A stretch of 64,000 bases of DNA from Mytilus edulis (Eukaryota > Mollusca > Bivalvia > Mytilida > Mytilidae): contig NC_092349.1 in assembly GCF_963676685.1 (NCBI RefSeq), positions 61,517,881-61,581,880 of the forward strand. The letters are read 5' to 3'. Positions 26,001 through 34,210 of this stretch are shown piece by piece. The notes below the pieces were generated by a model that was not told where the DNA came from, ran no database searches, and worked only from the letters and a program-made list of their open reading frames with translations. The number at the start of each line of letters is the position of its first letter. The first letter of the stretch is position 1. Position numbers and translations under genes: made by a program.

Positions 26001-27278
26001 GCATGCCGCTTTCTAGTCTGTCAACCCCATTAAAACTTGTTATTCGTAAACTTCAATTGATCTATCTTGACAATGGTGTATAACATGCCTACATTTGTTG
26101 TCAGAATCATCCGAAGCAATCCTACCAAAGTATGTCTATCGTAATATTTTTGCCAACCGCTGAAGAATTGGCAATAAACGTGTCATGTCTTCTTATATAT
26201 GTTATATATCTCGGTTTCCGATTGGTCAATTTTATGGGAAAGTCTAAATAACTATCGGAGTTATCTGATCTTGTTTTATTTTCATACATGTACGTAAGGT
26301 CAAGAGAGAGTCTGAATGACATTGACTTCATGGGAAAATTTGTATCAAAAAAGAAAACTCGTAACTTATTAGACATACCACAAATAACACTTGTGAGTTT
26401 TTCTTTCAAGGTATCTTATACAATTTTACTAACTCGGGGAGAAGTTCTATTTAGACAAAAAATACCTTTTTTTCTGAAACAGGTTTTATAATTAATCATT
26501 TACTGCGAGACGTTTATTGCCAATTTTGTGTAGGTAGATGAAATGATTATGATTGACATACTTGGGTAGGACTGTTACGGATGATTCCGACAACAAAAGT
26601 AGGCTTGTTATACACCATTGTGAAGAAAAATCAATTAAAATTACGACATAACAAGTTTTAGTGGGGTTGACAGCCGAGAAATCAGAATATAACGGAATTT
26701 CGTCACCGCCTGACATTTTTCTAAATCGCGAGTTAAGTACCTTGTGTTATATAAAGGTATATAGGAAGAACAAAATCTGAGACGAGTGCCTGTGGACATT
26801 AGAACAAGATCATTATCAAGGCATAAAATATAGAAGTTTAAAAGTTATTTAAAACTTTTGAAAACTAATACATTATACATGTTCATGATGTACACATGAT
26901 ACATGTTTTACACATACTTTCAACAACAATTATTTCAGATTGTGGGCCTTGACTAATGTCTTTTACAGATTTAAGAATCAGCTTTCTTGAAATAACTGCC
27001 ACCTCGTCTTCTGTTATTCCTTGCAAATTGTCAATTTCAAGCAAATCATGTTCTTCATGCCCATTTACTCCAAGATCAACACCATTGGTAAGTTCTATCA
27101 ACTTTGTCTGCAATTGCTGCTCCTCAATAAATGCAAAATAATCAATTTTAGCTCCACATAGGCGACGATTCACAACGTGTGGTTTGTTTATCCAAACTGT
27201 AAGAGAACTGATGAAGCCATATTTTGAGCCGCGTGTATCTTTTTCTGAAACCAGTGTAAAGTCCTTAGTGTAAAACAT
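10755..27278 (-). CDS. TRMT44: tRNA (uracil-2'-O-)-methyltransferase TRMT44, 11 coding exons
   Basis: Methylates the 2'-OH of U44 in tRNA-Ser, using S-adenosylmethionine, in the cytoplasm (known for yeast Trm44 and its animal orthologues). The exons 26918-27278, 25483-25603, 25043-25259, 24645-24713, 23476-23583, 22102-22173, 16652-16758, 14514-14697, 13328-13667, 12449-12565 and 10755-11008 all have GT donors and AG acceptors. They join in phase to 650 codons including stop (649 aa; the human protein is about 757). Residues 276-282 are the SAM motif DLGCGNG. Residues 336-345 are GNHSDELTPW, a family signature. Residues about 384-396 read CRYFVLPCCHFDF. Residues 602-623 are a CX9CX6CX3H zinc finger. 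Alignment was from memory of the family. The introns carry many mobile elements, but the reading frame is intact. Confidence 0.93.
11100..11188. mobile_element. short MITE, CAGAGGCGGAT / TCTGCCACTG ends
   Basis: About 89 bp with inverted ends resembling the CAGTGGCGGAT family, in TRMT44 intron 10. No target duplication was recognised, so the boundaries are less sure than for the copy at 7135. Confidence 0.55.
11240..11448. mobile_element. 209-bp MITE, CTGTAAATTCAGAAATTATT ends
   Basis: Perfect 20-bp or longer terminal inverted repeats (CTGTAAATTCAGAAATTATT and its complement) in TRMT44 intron 10. The same ends bound the larger composite at 14794-16161. Confidence 0.8.
12449..12565 (-). CDS. 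TRMT44: TRMT44 coding exon 10
   Basis: Encodes SLPLGEVVKLFEKDILKQLK then SECGGLQTLLKNHNSIFH. Acceptor TATGCAG|GT, donor TTCATG|GTATTT. Confidence 0.9.
12668..12732 (+). repeat. 5'-truncated SINE/LINE tail
   Basis: Segment GATATAGCCTTTTTGTGCTA then GGCGTAAAGCAACC and an AATC-type short-repeat tail. It resembles the common animal retroposon 3' end (GCGTTAAACACC then simple repeat). Located in TRMT44 intron 9. Confidence 0.45.
13033..13112 (+). repeat. family A repeat, short copy
   Basis: Only the last 80 bp of the family, ending at ATACCACATCTTCTTTTTTT. Located in TRMT44 intron 9. Confidence 0.6.
13328..13667 (-). CDS. TRMT44: TRMT44 coding exon 9
   Basis: Begins VCFIGQDRTYP right after the acceptor. 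A polar, low-conservation insert follows, then DGRTWHKG(G). The long hydrophilic middle is typical of the poorly conserved linker in this family. Confidence 0.88.
13998..14200. repeat. truncated relative of the 8941 element
   Basis: Starts CAAGAGGCTGTCAGCATGAC with the same hairpin end as 8941. It carries just over one internal unit (ACTTGACCTCCATTTTGTCA), then loses similarity. Located in TRMT44 intron 8. Confidence 0.6.
14514..14697 (-). CDS. TRMT44: TRMT44 coding exon 8
   Basis: Encodes SSYSCRYFVLPCCHFDFDCK onward to LRIPSTKR. Acceptor ATTTTAG|ATCC, donor AAAAGA|GTAAGT. Confidence 0.92.
14794..16161. mobile_element. MITE (CTGTAAATTC ends) split by a nested element
   Basis: Same terminal inverted repeats as the MITE at 11240-11448, but 1.37 kb long because the tandem-repeat element at about 14830-15985 sits inside it. 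Located in TRMT44 intron 7. Confidence 0.7.
14830..15985 (+). mobile_element. Helitron-like element with about 170-bp tandem units
   Basis: Six units of 169-173 bp starting near 14900, 15070, 15239, 15412, 15581 and 15750, each with GTCCGCTCTATATCTTG, ACAACTTCCTAGGTCAAAGG and TTTGGTTTCAGTTGACAA. The 3' end has the hairpin GAGATGG/CCATCTC, then 8 bases, then CTAG followed by T: the classic Helitron 3' terminus. The 5' boundary is unresolved (candidate TC at 14839). Near both ends are complementary GGGCCCC/GGGGCCC segments. Non-autonomous. Confidence 0.65.
16652..16758 (-). CDS. TRMT44: TRMT44 coding exon 7 (GNHSDELTPW)
   Basis: Acceptor TTTTAAG|GAG, donor GCAAG|GTAC. Encodes FPEYDWLIGNHSDELTPWMP, the most diagnostic stretch of the family. 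The last codon is completed to Arg by exon 8. Confidence 0.93.
17039..17756. mobile_element. element with GTTCGCGCCC-type subterminal sites
   Basis: The left 65 bp hold several copies of a GTTYGCGCC motif and the right 90 bp hold inverted copies (GGGCGCGAATG, GGGCGCAAACAG). Ends are AATCCGGGTCCGTTCGC on the left and, on the opposite strand, GGTATCAGGTCTGTTTGC on the right. The AT-rich middle has no coding capacity. Probably a non-autonomous DNA transposon. Located in TRMT44 intron 6. Confidence 0.65.
17890..18440 (+). repeat. dispersed repeat with TGACCTTGACCT motifs
   Basis: Two related half-units (about 17925 and 18200) share CCTTGACCTC, a CCTAGGTCT segment and ACCA.TTGA. After them comes GGGGGAATAACTCTCATATG and a GGGGAGATAACTCTTACAAC segment. 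It resembles the body of a tandem-repeat element, but no ends were identified. Confidence 0.4.
18690..18880. repeat. long hairpin (foldback) repeat
   Basis: Left arm with AAGTATTGAATG and GCAAAAGCGTTGACCG, right arm with CGGTCAACGCTTTTAC and CATTCAATACTT, around a centre rich in GCGCTTACGC. Probably a MITE. Confidence 0.6.
18982..19793. mobile_element. element with clustered GTTCGCCCTG sites
   Basis: At least six spaced copies of GTTCGCCCT(G/A) occur within the first 120 bp. Inverted copies (CAGGGCGAAC and variants) fill the last 105 bp. The middle 600 bp is AT-rich and non-coding. The outer ends are related to those of the element at 17039. The site clusters look like transposase-binding arrays. 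Confidence 0.7.
19827..20010. mobile_element. 184-bp near-perfect palindromic MITE, TA duplication
   Basis: Inverted arms GTCCAAATAATTATTACGTC ... complement, both extending inward through GGCAAGGC and TTCTGGGACGCCTTC. Flanked by TA on each side (19825-19826, 20011-20012), consistent with a Tc1/mariner-type MITE. Confidence 0.8.
20362..20412 (+). repeat. 16-bp minisatellite, three units
   Basis: Three imperfect copies of TAGGTGCCGATTTGAC in a row, in TRMT44 intron 6. Confidence 0.55.
21931..22075. mobile_element. truncated CAGTGTTCTC MITE next to TRMT44 exon 6
   Basis: Shares CAGTGTTCTC, GATTGTGTTATA, ATGTGATGCT and AAATTTTCT.CTT with the complete copy at 23966, but lacks the second inverted end. 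Confidence 0.5.
22102..22173 (-). CDS. TRMT44: TRMT44 coding exon 6
   Basis: 24 codons encoding HSGIGLDIRKRKIWNMYGKE, the strand-2 acidic region of the methyltransferase fold. A MITE remnant ends only a few tens of bases beyond its donor. Confidence 0.92.
22261..22680 (+). repeat. uncharacterised repeat-like stretch with a 40-codon frame
   Basis: Includes TTTTCGAGATATTAGCC and a short frame at about 22562-22675 (AHRAKFVKAFKWIKPEDFEN...) ending in TAA. It lies on the + strand inside TRMT44 intron 5 boundary regions. Possibly a gene fragment carried by a repeat. I do not recognise it. Confidence 0.25.
23476..23583 (-). CDS. TRMT44: TRMT44 coding exon 5 (SAM motif)
   Basis: Contains the AdoMet-binding loop VDLGCGNGLLVHLL. 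The donor is taken as GAAGGT|GTAAG rather than the alternative four bases earlier, because only this keeps phase with exon 6. Confidence 0.92.
23966..24145. mobile_element. MITE with CAGTGTTCTCCC ends
   Basis: Inverted ends CAGTGTTCTCCCTAG and CTGGGGAGAACACTG around an AT-rich interior of about 150 bp, in TRMT44 intron 4. No clear target duplication. Confidence 0.65.
24197..24330 (-). repeat. family A repeat copy
   Basis: On the - strand, ends at ATACCACATCTTCT. Contains ACCTATAGTTGCTAAC-type segments shared with the other copies. Located in TRMT44 intron 4. Confidence 0.55.
24645..24713 (-). CDS. TRMT44: TRMT44 coding exon 4
   Basis: A 23-codon exon encoding NWPESTDPQKFVYEDIAIAS followed by YLL, a conserved stretch of the family. 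Acceptor TTTTAG, donor CTT|GTAAGT. Confidence 0.92.
25043..25259 (-). CDS. TRMT44: TRMT44 coding exon 3
   Basis: Acceptor TTTTCAG|AA, donor GTGCAG|GTAGAT. Encodes the segment with FEWMTNTLLPKLCNW and SLRLIPIEEYSQKYQDLKEK. Confidence 0.88.
25483..25603 (-). CDS. TRMT44: TRMT44 coding exon 2
   Basis: Acceptor TTTGTAG|AC, donor AACAA|GTAAG. Encodes the segment around SYQLVFIQGSDESN. Confidence 0.85.
25889..26794. mobile_element. 906-bp foldback element, 8-bp target duplication
   Basis: Terminal inverted repeats start CACAGGCACTCGTCTCAG and end with the complement. Imperfect arms of about 240 bp continue inward (for example ACACAAGGTACTTAAGTTGC against GAGTTAAGTACCTTGTGT). Direct repeat GACATTAG flanks both sides (25881-25888, 26795-26802). 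An 8-bp duplication points to the hAT superfamily. No transposase frame; it lies in TRMT44 intron 1. Confidence 0.85.
26918..27278 (-). CDS. TRMT44: TRMT44 coding exon 1
   Basis: Starts at ATG 27278 and ends at GAAA|GTATGT (phase 1), 120 codons plus one base. This is the N-terminal region with no catalytic motif. Confidence 0.85.
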
Positions 27279-27480
27279 TCTATAGTATTTTGAGATACTA
27301 CTTTAAATTGGAAGAATTCATTGGTTTGATCGTGTATATATATATCTTTGACTTATTTTCTGTTTTTGACGAAATTCCATGGGCGCAGCCATATTGAATA
27401 TGTAAATAAAACACAAATCACCTTCGGTACAGACAGAAAATTATTCCGCTTGACAACTCATTAACGTGTTTTGCTCAATG
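27279..27480 (-). promoter_or_regulatory. presumed TRMT44 promoter/5' UTR region
   Basis: Directly upstream of the TRMT44 ATG. On the - strand it has AATATGGCTGCGCC (about 27381-27394), similar to a YY1-type element, about 100 bases before the ATG. The role is inferred from position only. Confidence 0.3.
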
Positions 27481-27689
27481 AAAAAACTTAGAAATCGATA
27501 AAACCACAGGCGCTTGGGTTAAGGATTTGGGCTTTGCATTGAACATTTTATTTTCTATTTCTTTACCTCATAACTTTATAACAACGAGGTAAATGGGAAT
27601 TGTGACTGTCAAATTCATGTTCACCGATTTGACTCAAAGTCTCACTTTTGATTTAAAACATACTAAATAAACTCATGATCATAGATACC

Positions 27690-27760
27690 AGGATTGAAAT
27701 TTTATATGTACACCATACGCGCGTTTCGTCTACAAAAGACTAAAACGTATCGATATATCC
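27690..27760 (-). repeat. decayed hammerhead remnant
   Basis: On the - strand reads TAGTCTTTTGTAGACGAAAC then GCGCGTATGGTGTAC. Stem II, GAAAC and the palindromic stem III are retained, but the CTGATGA core is mutated, so it is not expected to cleave. Confidence 0.6.
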
Positions 27761-27779
27761 AAATTACAAAAAGTATTTA

Positions 27780-29232
27780 CAGCAGATTCCAACGAGTATG
27801 AAGCTATATAGGTAGATTCTTCTTTGGTTAGCTTCCTTGTTAGCTCAACCATGAAATGATTATTACCTCAAAATTGGGAGGAGCATAGCACCAATTCATC
27901 ATCCAATGAAAACACTCATATCAATGGCCTGTTTATAATATGTATGTTTCATACAAACAGGTTTCCCTAAACAACTTTGCAAATTAAATTTCATTTCTTT
28001 ATAGTCTTTGATTGAATTAAAAAATTCTATGTATTACAATAAATTAGAAGCGGAGTTACGGTTTATGTTTTGTTTAAGGATGATGTACCCTTGTGTTGAT
28101 TCAATGCTAAACAAATGGAAACTCTATAGAAAATCCATAGCATTTCCCCTTGCACTTTCATAGTTGGCAATTTAGTACTTGATATATGGAGGATTTTTTG
28201 CAAGCAGTGCTAGCAATGATTTCATTAAAACAAGTTTATAAATTTAGATATTGGTTTAAACAAATATATATATGGACCAATTCAAGTACACCTTCTAGGG
28301 TGCGCTCGAATTTCGTGACTTCGGACGTTTTTTTTTATTTACATTAACGGTTGTCTATGACTTTTTGTAAACAATAAACGCTAGCACATCATAGAAAATC
28401 CAGTGAGTAAGGCAGCACCCATTTGATTTTCCGGGGGGGGGGGGGGGGGGCTATAAAGTTTGTTTCCAATTTTTGGAGAAAAAAATAATTTGTTTTTGAT
28501 TCTGAGAAAGAAAATTTGTTTGTTTCACCCTCAGCTGCCACTATATGTGGTTGAATAAATAGATTGTTTTTCGCCGCAGGCGAAAAAAAAAGTTTGTACA
28601 GAAAAAAAAAACATAGCCCCCCCCCCCCACCAGAAAATCAAATGGTTTCTGCCTAATCTATGCTTAAAATTTTATAACAAAAATATCTGTGGGTTTTCTA
28701 CAAAAAAATCTTGGTGTATATGCCACAAAATCCCGTTTTAACTTTTAAATGCAATAAAACTACAAATAATAATGCTTGATCGAAGTTTCCTCATTGTAAA
28801 TGTACAAAATGGCCCATCTCTACTATTCATTATCTTTGCTGTTTTTATATTATTGCAGTTTGAAACATTCGTAATTCAAAGGCTACAGAAGGGGTCATTA
28901 ACCTTATACATACACATAACTGAATTTAAAAATGAACAGAGTAATTGATTGAAATAAAATTGGCAAATCAAACACACCTACAACATGCTTGTAAATGATC
29001 TTATACCTATCAATAAATTTTAAATTTAGATTGAAAATTTATTTTTAAACTGACTTGTATAACAAATTTTACAATGTTTATATTCTGTCACTAGTTCTGA
29101 TTGTTTCTCTGTTTAATTATTGACTCCACCCAAAGGCTTGTGTACCTTACCTAATAATGATTTCATGGTTGAGCTAGCAAGGAAGCTAACCAAATAATCT
29201 ACATTTAGCTTCATACTCGTTGGAATCTGCTG
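27780..29232. mobile_element. 1.45-kb element, CAGCAGATTCCAACGAGTAT ends, TA duplication
   Basis: Inverted arms of about 100 bp begin CAGCAGATTCCAACGAGTAT on both sides, continuing through GGTTAGCTTCCTTG and CTCAACCATGAAAT. Flanked by TA (27778-27779, 29233-29234). Contains a nested MITE at 28410-28655. No transposase frame. Mariner-like non-autonomous element by its TA duplication. Confidence 0.75.
28410..28655. mobile_element. nested MITE with poly-G/poly-C arms
   Basis: Inverted ends AGGCAGCACCCATTTGATTT and the complement AAATCAAATGGTTTCTGCCT. A run of about 20 G follows on the left and a run of C on the right. Inserted inside the 27780-29232 element. Confidence 0.65.
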
Positions 29233-29234
29233 TA

Positions 29235-30012
29235 ACGTTAAAAAAAATATGGACTTGATAATGTGTATCAGCATTTCGTGTGTATTTTGATAAACATGAT
29301 AAACATGACATCTAAACAGACCATCGAGGTGACATACGAAGACTGTCGACGGTCATATAACCCTATATAAACATAGATAGAAATAGAAAGCAAACACGTG
29401 CAATTGTATATTTTTATAGGTTTGTTTGATATCACATGCATCATTCTTATAAGTTAAATAGATATGACTGTTAACATTAATCATCGCTTTCCCTGTATAA
29501 GCATACGATTCGTGTTGTGTGGATCGAATTAGTCAACGAAATGGTTCAACTTTGATTCACTTTCTCTGTTGACATCCTTTTCTTTTCGATAGCTGAACAT
29601 GCGATAAAATAATAAATAATAAATTGATCAGCATAATGCATGACATACGGACATGAAATACAAATGTATATAAAACCATTGTTTTTAAAGTATTCGTGTG
29701 TTCGGAATTTCCCTTTAAGATAATTAATCACCCAGTTCATTTATTAGATTTTATACGATAAATTTGGTTTATAGTTTGATTTAGAAGAAACATCGAGATA
29801 GCTAGATAATACAATTAATTATCTAATTGCTACCACAATTTTATATAAATTAGTACAAAAATGTATTGTAATTTTCATTGTTATTAATAAATGTATCAGT
29901 ATTACAAACCTAATCTTGAATTCTATCCTAATTCTATCCTATTTCTGGAATTTTGTTTAGATATTCAATTGTGACGTCACTTTGTGCGTTGATTCTTAGG
30001 CTAACTCGGCTG
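29235..30012. other. no gene seen
   Basis: AT-rich intergenic sequence. No supported exon or element. Confidence 0.4.
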
Positions 30013-30238
30013 TAACTTTTAATGTGCTGGTTAATGTTGTATTTATATATATATTCGTTTATTTTGTAATTAGTCACCACTTCGGTGTTATCATGTATAT
30101 CTATTACTAGTATGTAGTCATTTTTTAACTTTTAATGTGCTGGTTAATGTTGTATTTATATATATATTCGTTTATTTTGTAATTAGTCACCACTTCGGTG
30201 TTATCATGTATATCTATTACTAGTATGTAGTCATTTTT
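30013..30238 (+). repeat. exact tandem duplication, 113-bp unit
   Basis: The 113 bases starting TAACTTTTAATGTGCTGG are repeated immediately at 30126 with no difference I can see. Each contains TAGTCACCACTTCGGTGTTA, the hairpin segment of the retrozyme-like family. Confidence 0.85.
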
Positions 30239-30284
30239 TTTAATTTACTGTTTGCAAAAGTATGAAGTATTCTAAATGATAAGG

Positions 30285-30470
30285 ATGTGCTTATTCCAGG
30301 CAGAAAACCTTGGCCGTATTAGGCACAACTTTTGGAACTTTTGGGCCTCAATGCTCTTCAACTTTTTAACTTTTTTGGCTTTCGAACGTTTTTGATCTGA
30401 GCTTCACTGGTTAGTCCTGTGTGGAAGAAACGCGTATTAAATTATAAACCTGGTACTTTTTGATACCTGT
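30285..30470 (+). repeat. decayed retrozyme-like copy with dead hammerhead
   Basis: Follows the 2625-2815 unit segment by segment (TTATTCCAGGCAGA, CGTATTAGGCACAACTTTTG, ATGCTCTTCAACTTT). The core is changed from CTGATGA to CTGGTTA and GACGAAAC to GAAGAAAC, so it is predicted inactive. Confidence 0.65.
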
Positions 30471-30734
30471 ATGCTAACATTCCCATGAAAATTTTAAAAT
30501 TGTTTGTACGTACATTGAACGACAAATTTATGTGACGTATAAAATTTTCTGACGTCAGACACTCAAATCAATAAATGTGTTCGTAGATAGTAGATGTTTT
30601 TGTGTTCTGTTAAATTGTTCCTTTTAAAATTGTTAAACGATGAAGACTGATGTACCCATATTTTGACTATTATATTTATTGTGTCTGTTTATTTAACTCA
30701 TCAATGTAAAAATATCGGAAATTGATGAGACTGT

Positions 30735-31330
30735 CATTAAAGTGAGAGGGTTAGCGCTATAGAACCAGGTTTAATCCACCATTTTCTACATTTGAAAATG
30801 CCTGTACCAAGTCAGGAATATGACAGTTTTTGTCCATTCGTTTTTGATGCGTTTTGTTATTTGATTTTGCCATGTGATTATGGACTTTCCCAATTGATCT
30901 TCCTCTAAGTTCAGTATTTTTTTGATTTTACTTTTTGATAGCTATTATTCGTGTTTAATCTATCCTATATGTTCTCCCATTTATTTGTATTGTAGTCCTG
31001 TCATGTGATGTTAATTTAAACATTGTCATAAAAGCGGGAGGTTTGGCTAGTCACAAAACCAGGTTTAACCCACCATTTTTTTTTCTCTTAAAATGTCCTG
31101 TACTAAGTCAGAAAAATGGCCATTGTTATATTATAGTTCGTTTCTGTGTGTTACATTTTAGTGTTGTGTTTCTGTTGTGTCGTAGTTATCCTCTTATATT
31201 TGATTTTTTTTCCTCAGTTTTAGTTTGTAATCCGGATTTATTTTCTTCTCAATCGATTTATGAATTTCGAACAGCGGAATACTACTGTTGCCTTTATTTC
31301 CTATAATTTTTTAACAGTTTTTTTCCCATT
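30735..31330 (+). repeat. interspersed repeat family C, two copies in a row
   Basis: Two diverged copies (about 30735-30990 and 31030-31320), each with a GTGAGAGGTTTAGC-like start, AAACCAGGTTTAA.CCACCATTTT and TGCCTGTACCAAGTCAGGAA. A reverse copy lies near 39560-39620 and a fragment near 33900-33990. The short frames here are not genes. Confidence 0.55.
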
Positions 31331-31414
31331 TTTTGGCAAAAAATCACAAGTCTCAAGTTTGAATTTTGTATATATTTAGATAAGAAATTATCACCATCAT
31401 CTATTTTTTATATA

Positions 31415-31610
31415 GATTAGACCGTTGGTTGTCCCGTTTGAATGTTTTTCCCGAGTCATTTTTGGACCCCTAAAAGCTTACTGTTCGGTGTGAGCCAAGG
31501 CTGGTTGTTGAAGACCGTACTTTGACATATAATGGTTTTTCGTTTACAAATTGTGACTTGGATGGAAAGTTGTCTCATTGGCACTTATACCACATCTTCT
31601 TGACATAATT
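31415..31610 (+). repeat. family A2 repeat
   Basis: Subfamily with GGTGTGAGCCAAGGCT and TTTGACATATAATGGTTT, ending at the shared 3' end ATACCACATCTTCT. Confidence 0.6.
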
Positions 31611-31710
31611 TTCTTCTCTTTTTATATTTCTATACTTTTTCCGTTCGATTTCCACAATATGATAGCATACCCCTAATTTAATCAAATTAAAAAAATCCTA
31701 GTTCAAATAT

Positions 31711-31845
31711 AAAAAAGAAGATGTGGTATGATTGCCAATGAGACAGCTTTGCACATGCATTAGACCAAAATGACACGATAACCAACAACTAAAGGTCACT
31801 GTACGGTCTTCAACAATGAACAAAGCCCATACACGGTTCTTTTCA
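31711..31845 (-). repeat. family A repeat
   Basis: Minus-strand copy beginning at AAGAAGATGTGGTATGATTG on the + strand, about 100 bp from an opposite-strand A2 copy. Confidence 0.6.
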
Positions 31846-31915
31846 TAAGTGAATATAACTCAATACTTTGAAGTAAACATTCATTTTGTAAAAAAATATT
31901 TCCATACTCCTAACA

Positions 31916-33810
31916 CACGGCTGGTAATCTACACACGCAGAACATTTGGTTCTGCAATGAAAACCGTGAGAGGATTTTCCGGTTGTGCTTGAGTGGAGTA
32001 ATTGTCACCGCTTCAAAAGGTATGTACATTTCTAAATCTCAATTTTCTTATTCAACTGATCAAAATATTGAAAATCAGAGAATGCTATGCTGTGGTGAAT
32101 ACTTTAACGAAGAAATACATGTATCATTTACTGTTGTACGTAGAGTTGAACTCTTACAAAATAAGTTGCCCCACGAGAAATCGCCGACCTACAAGTTCAA
32201 ATTTAGTTTTTTTAAGGGCAATGGGTATGCATGTTGTTTTTGGCGGCGTGTACGCTGTCCGGTGTTGATAGACGTCTTAATAATTCCAAAAACTACATTT
32301 TTTCATTAAGTCATGCGTGAGGGGATCGATTCTGATTGAGGACATCGTGAATGCGTGAGGGGAAGTACAGAATTTTTTTTTAATCTTTTGCTTTGTGACT
32401 TTTGTTGACTCAATACATGTGATCAATGCTGATTAAAAATCATCACAGATTTGTCCTTATACTTTAACAGATGTAAACTGATCACTGTTTCAATGAAATC
32501 AAACTATTTAAAATTGTTTGCTCGAATTCAGAAAATGCCATTATTCAAAGGTAAAAGGAAAAGAGGACAAAAATTGACTCTCTACAAAAAGCCATGGAGA
32601 TAAAAGTTATCCCCGTCCTCGAAGCGAACTAAACCCTGTGGGAGTAGTCCTGTCGTCAAATATACGTCACAGAGATCACCACATATATTAAAGAAAAGTA
32701 TATCGCCGATCAAAACTTCAACACCTATATATATTAGACGTAATCTGTTCACCCAAAATCACGAAATTTTCGAAACAAAAAGGGCAGATATACAGAATTT
32801 ATTATTCACGAACATCGATGTAAGCCAAGATACTGAATCTCGAGGAAGACCATAAGGAAGAGCATGTATTAGACAACGAAGAAGACATAGAAGAAGTCAC
32901 AGAAGAAGACCACGTAGTAGACCACGAGAAAGACCACATGGAAGACATTGAGGAAGAAAGTGCTTTAGATAAACTCTCAGACGAAGGGAAAAGGGAAAGA
33001 TTTTTGATTTTTTTCATTAGTGGACGTTTTCTTTTAAAACAACATTGCATTCGACCTGTTTTTGGACATTGTTGAGTGGTTGAAAAGGACGAATCAAGAC
33101 GAATGAGATACTCCCCAACATCTCTGCAGTATTTTTGGTTATCGTTGACAACATTTTTTGTTTTTATTCTTCGTGAAACATATTATTAAACCCTAGGTTC
33201 CAACAATTTATTTCAATATCAATCTCAGTGATTTTTTCAGCACACATTATGTGTTTTTTCAGGAACAATGTAGCCTTATTTAGGTGAGTTTCAACGACTC
33301 ATAGCTTGAATATAAAGGTATGATTTGTACTTCCCCTCACGCATTCACGATGTCCTCAATCAGAACCGATCCCCTCACGCATGACTTAATGAAAAAATGT
33401 AGTTTTTGGAATAATTAAGACGTCTGACAATCCCGGACAGCGTACACGCCACCAAAAACAACATTCATACCCATTGCCCTAAAAAAAACCTTGTAGGTCT
33501 GTAAATAGAACCATTTCAAAATTGAAATGTCACTTTTTTAGGCAATTTCTCGTGAGGCAACTGTTTTTGTAAGAGTTCAACTCTACGTACAACAGTAAAT
33601 GATACATGTATTTCTTCGTTAAAGTATTCACCACAGCAAAGCATTCTCTGATTTTCAATATTTTGATCAGTTAAATAAGAAAATTGAGATTTAGAAATGT
33701 ACATACCTTTTGAAGCGGTGACAATTACTCCACTCAAGCACAACCGGAAAATCCTCTCACGGTTTTCATTGCAGAACCAAATGTTCTGCGTGTGTAGATT
33801 ACCAGCCGTG
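31916..33810. mobile_element. 1.9-kb element with about 450-bp terminal inverted repeats
   Basis: Arms 31916 to about 32368 and about 33329 to 33810 are long inverted repeats with only scattered differences. They run from CACGGCTGGTAATCTACACA inward to ATGCGTGAGGGGAAGTAC. Both sides are flanked by TAACA (31911-31915, 33811-33815), a probable 5-bp target duplication. Each arm carries the same reading frame reading outside-in (about 75-108 codons, CLSGVIVTASKGMYISKSQF...), unlike any domain I know. The central 960 bp contains an acidic repeat-like frame (about 32824-33075, +, rich in EED/DHEKDHMED) without an early ATG. No transposase was recognised. Confidence 0.8.
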
Positions 33811-34029
33811 TAACAACAAACTGATTATATAGCTGTTTAAGTTACCTGTGTACATGCCATTTTGTCTCAGATTAAAGTTGTCTTTTCGACAATTGTTTTA
33901 ATCTTTAACAAACAAGTCTGGATTATGGCAGTTGTTTATCATTCGTTTGATGTGTTTGAACTTTTGATTCTGACATTGAATTGTGGCTGTCGTTTGTTAA
34001 TGTGGTTCATTAGTGTTTCTCGTTTCTCG

Positions 34030-34210
34030 CTTTTTATATAAATAAGACCGTTGTTTTTCCGGTTTAAATTGTTTTACTGTTCGGTGTGAGCCAAGGCTTC
34101 AGGTTGGGGCCATTCTTTGACCTATAATGGTTTACTTTTGACAAATTGACAAATTGTGACTTGGATAGATAGTTATATCATTGGCACATACCACATCTTC
34201 ATATATCTTA
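34030..34210 (+). repeat. family A2 repeat
   Basis: Contains GGTGTGAGCCAAGGCTTC and ends ATACCACATCTTC at about 34200. Confidence 0.55.

Noticed and set aside
32802..33050. Ser/Trp-rich 82-codon frame on the - strand
   Set aside because: It is the antisense of an acidic GAAGAC/GACCAC repeat tract inside the 31916-33810 element; no domain and no conserved context.
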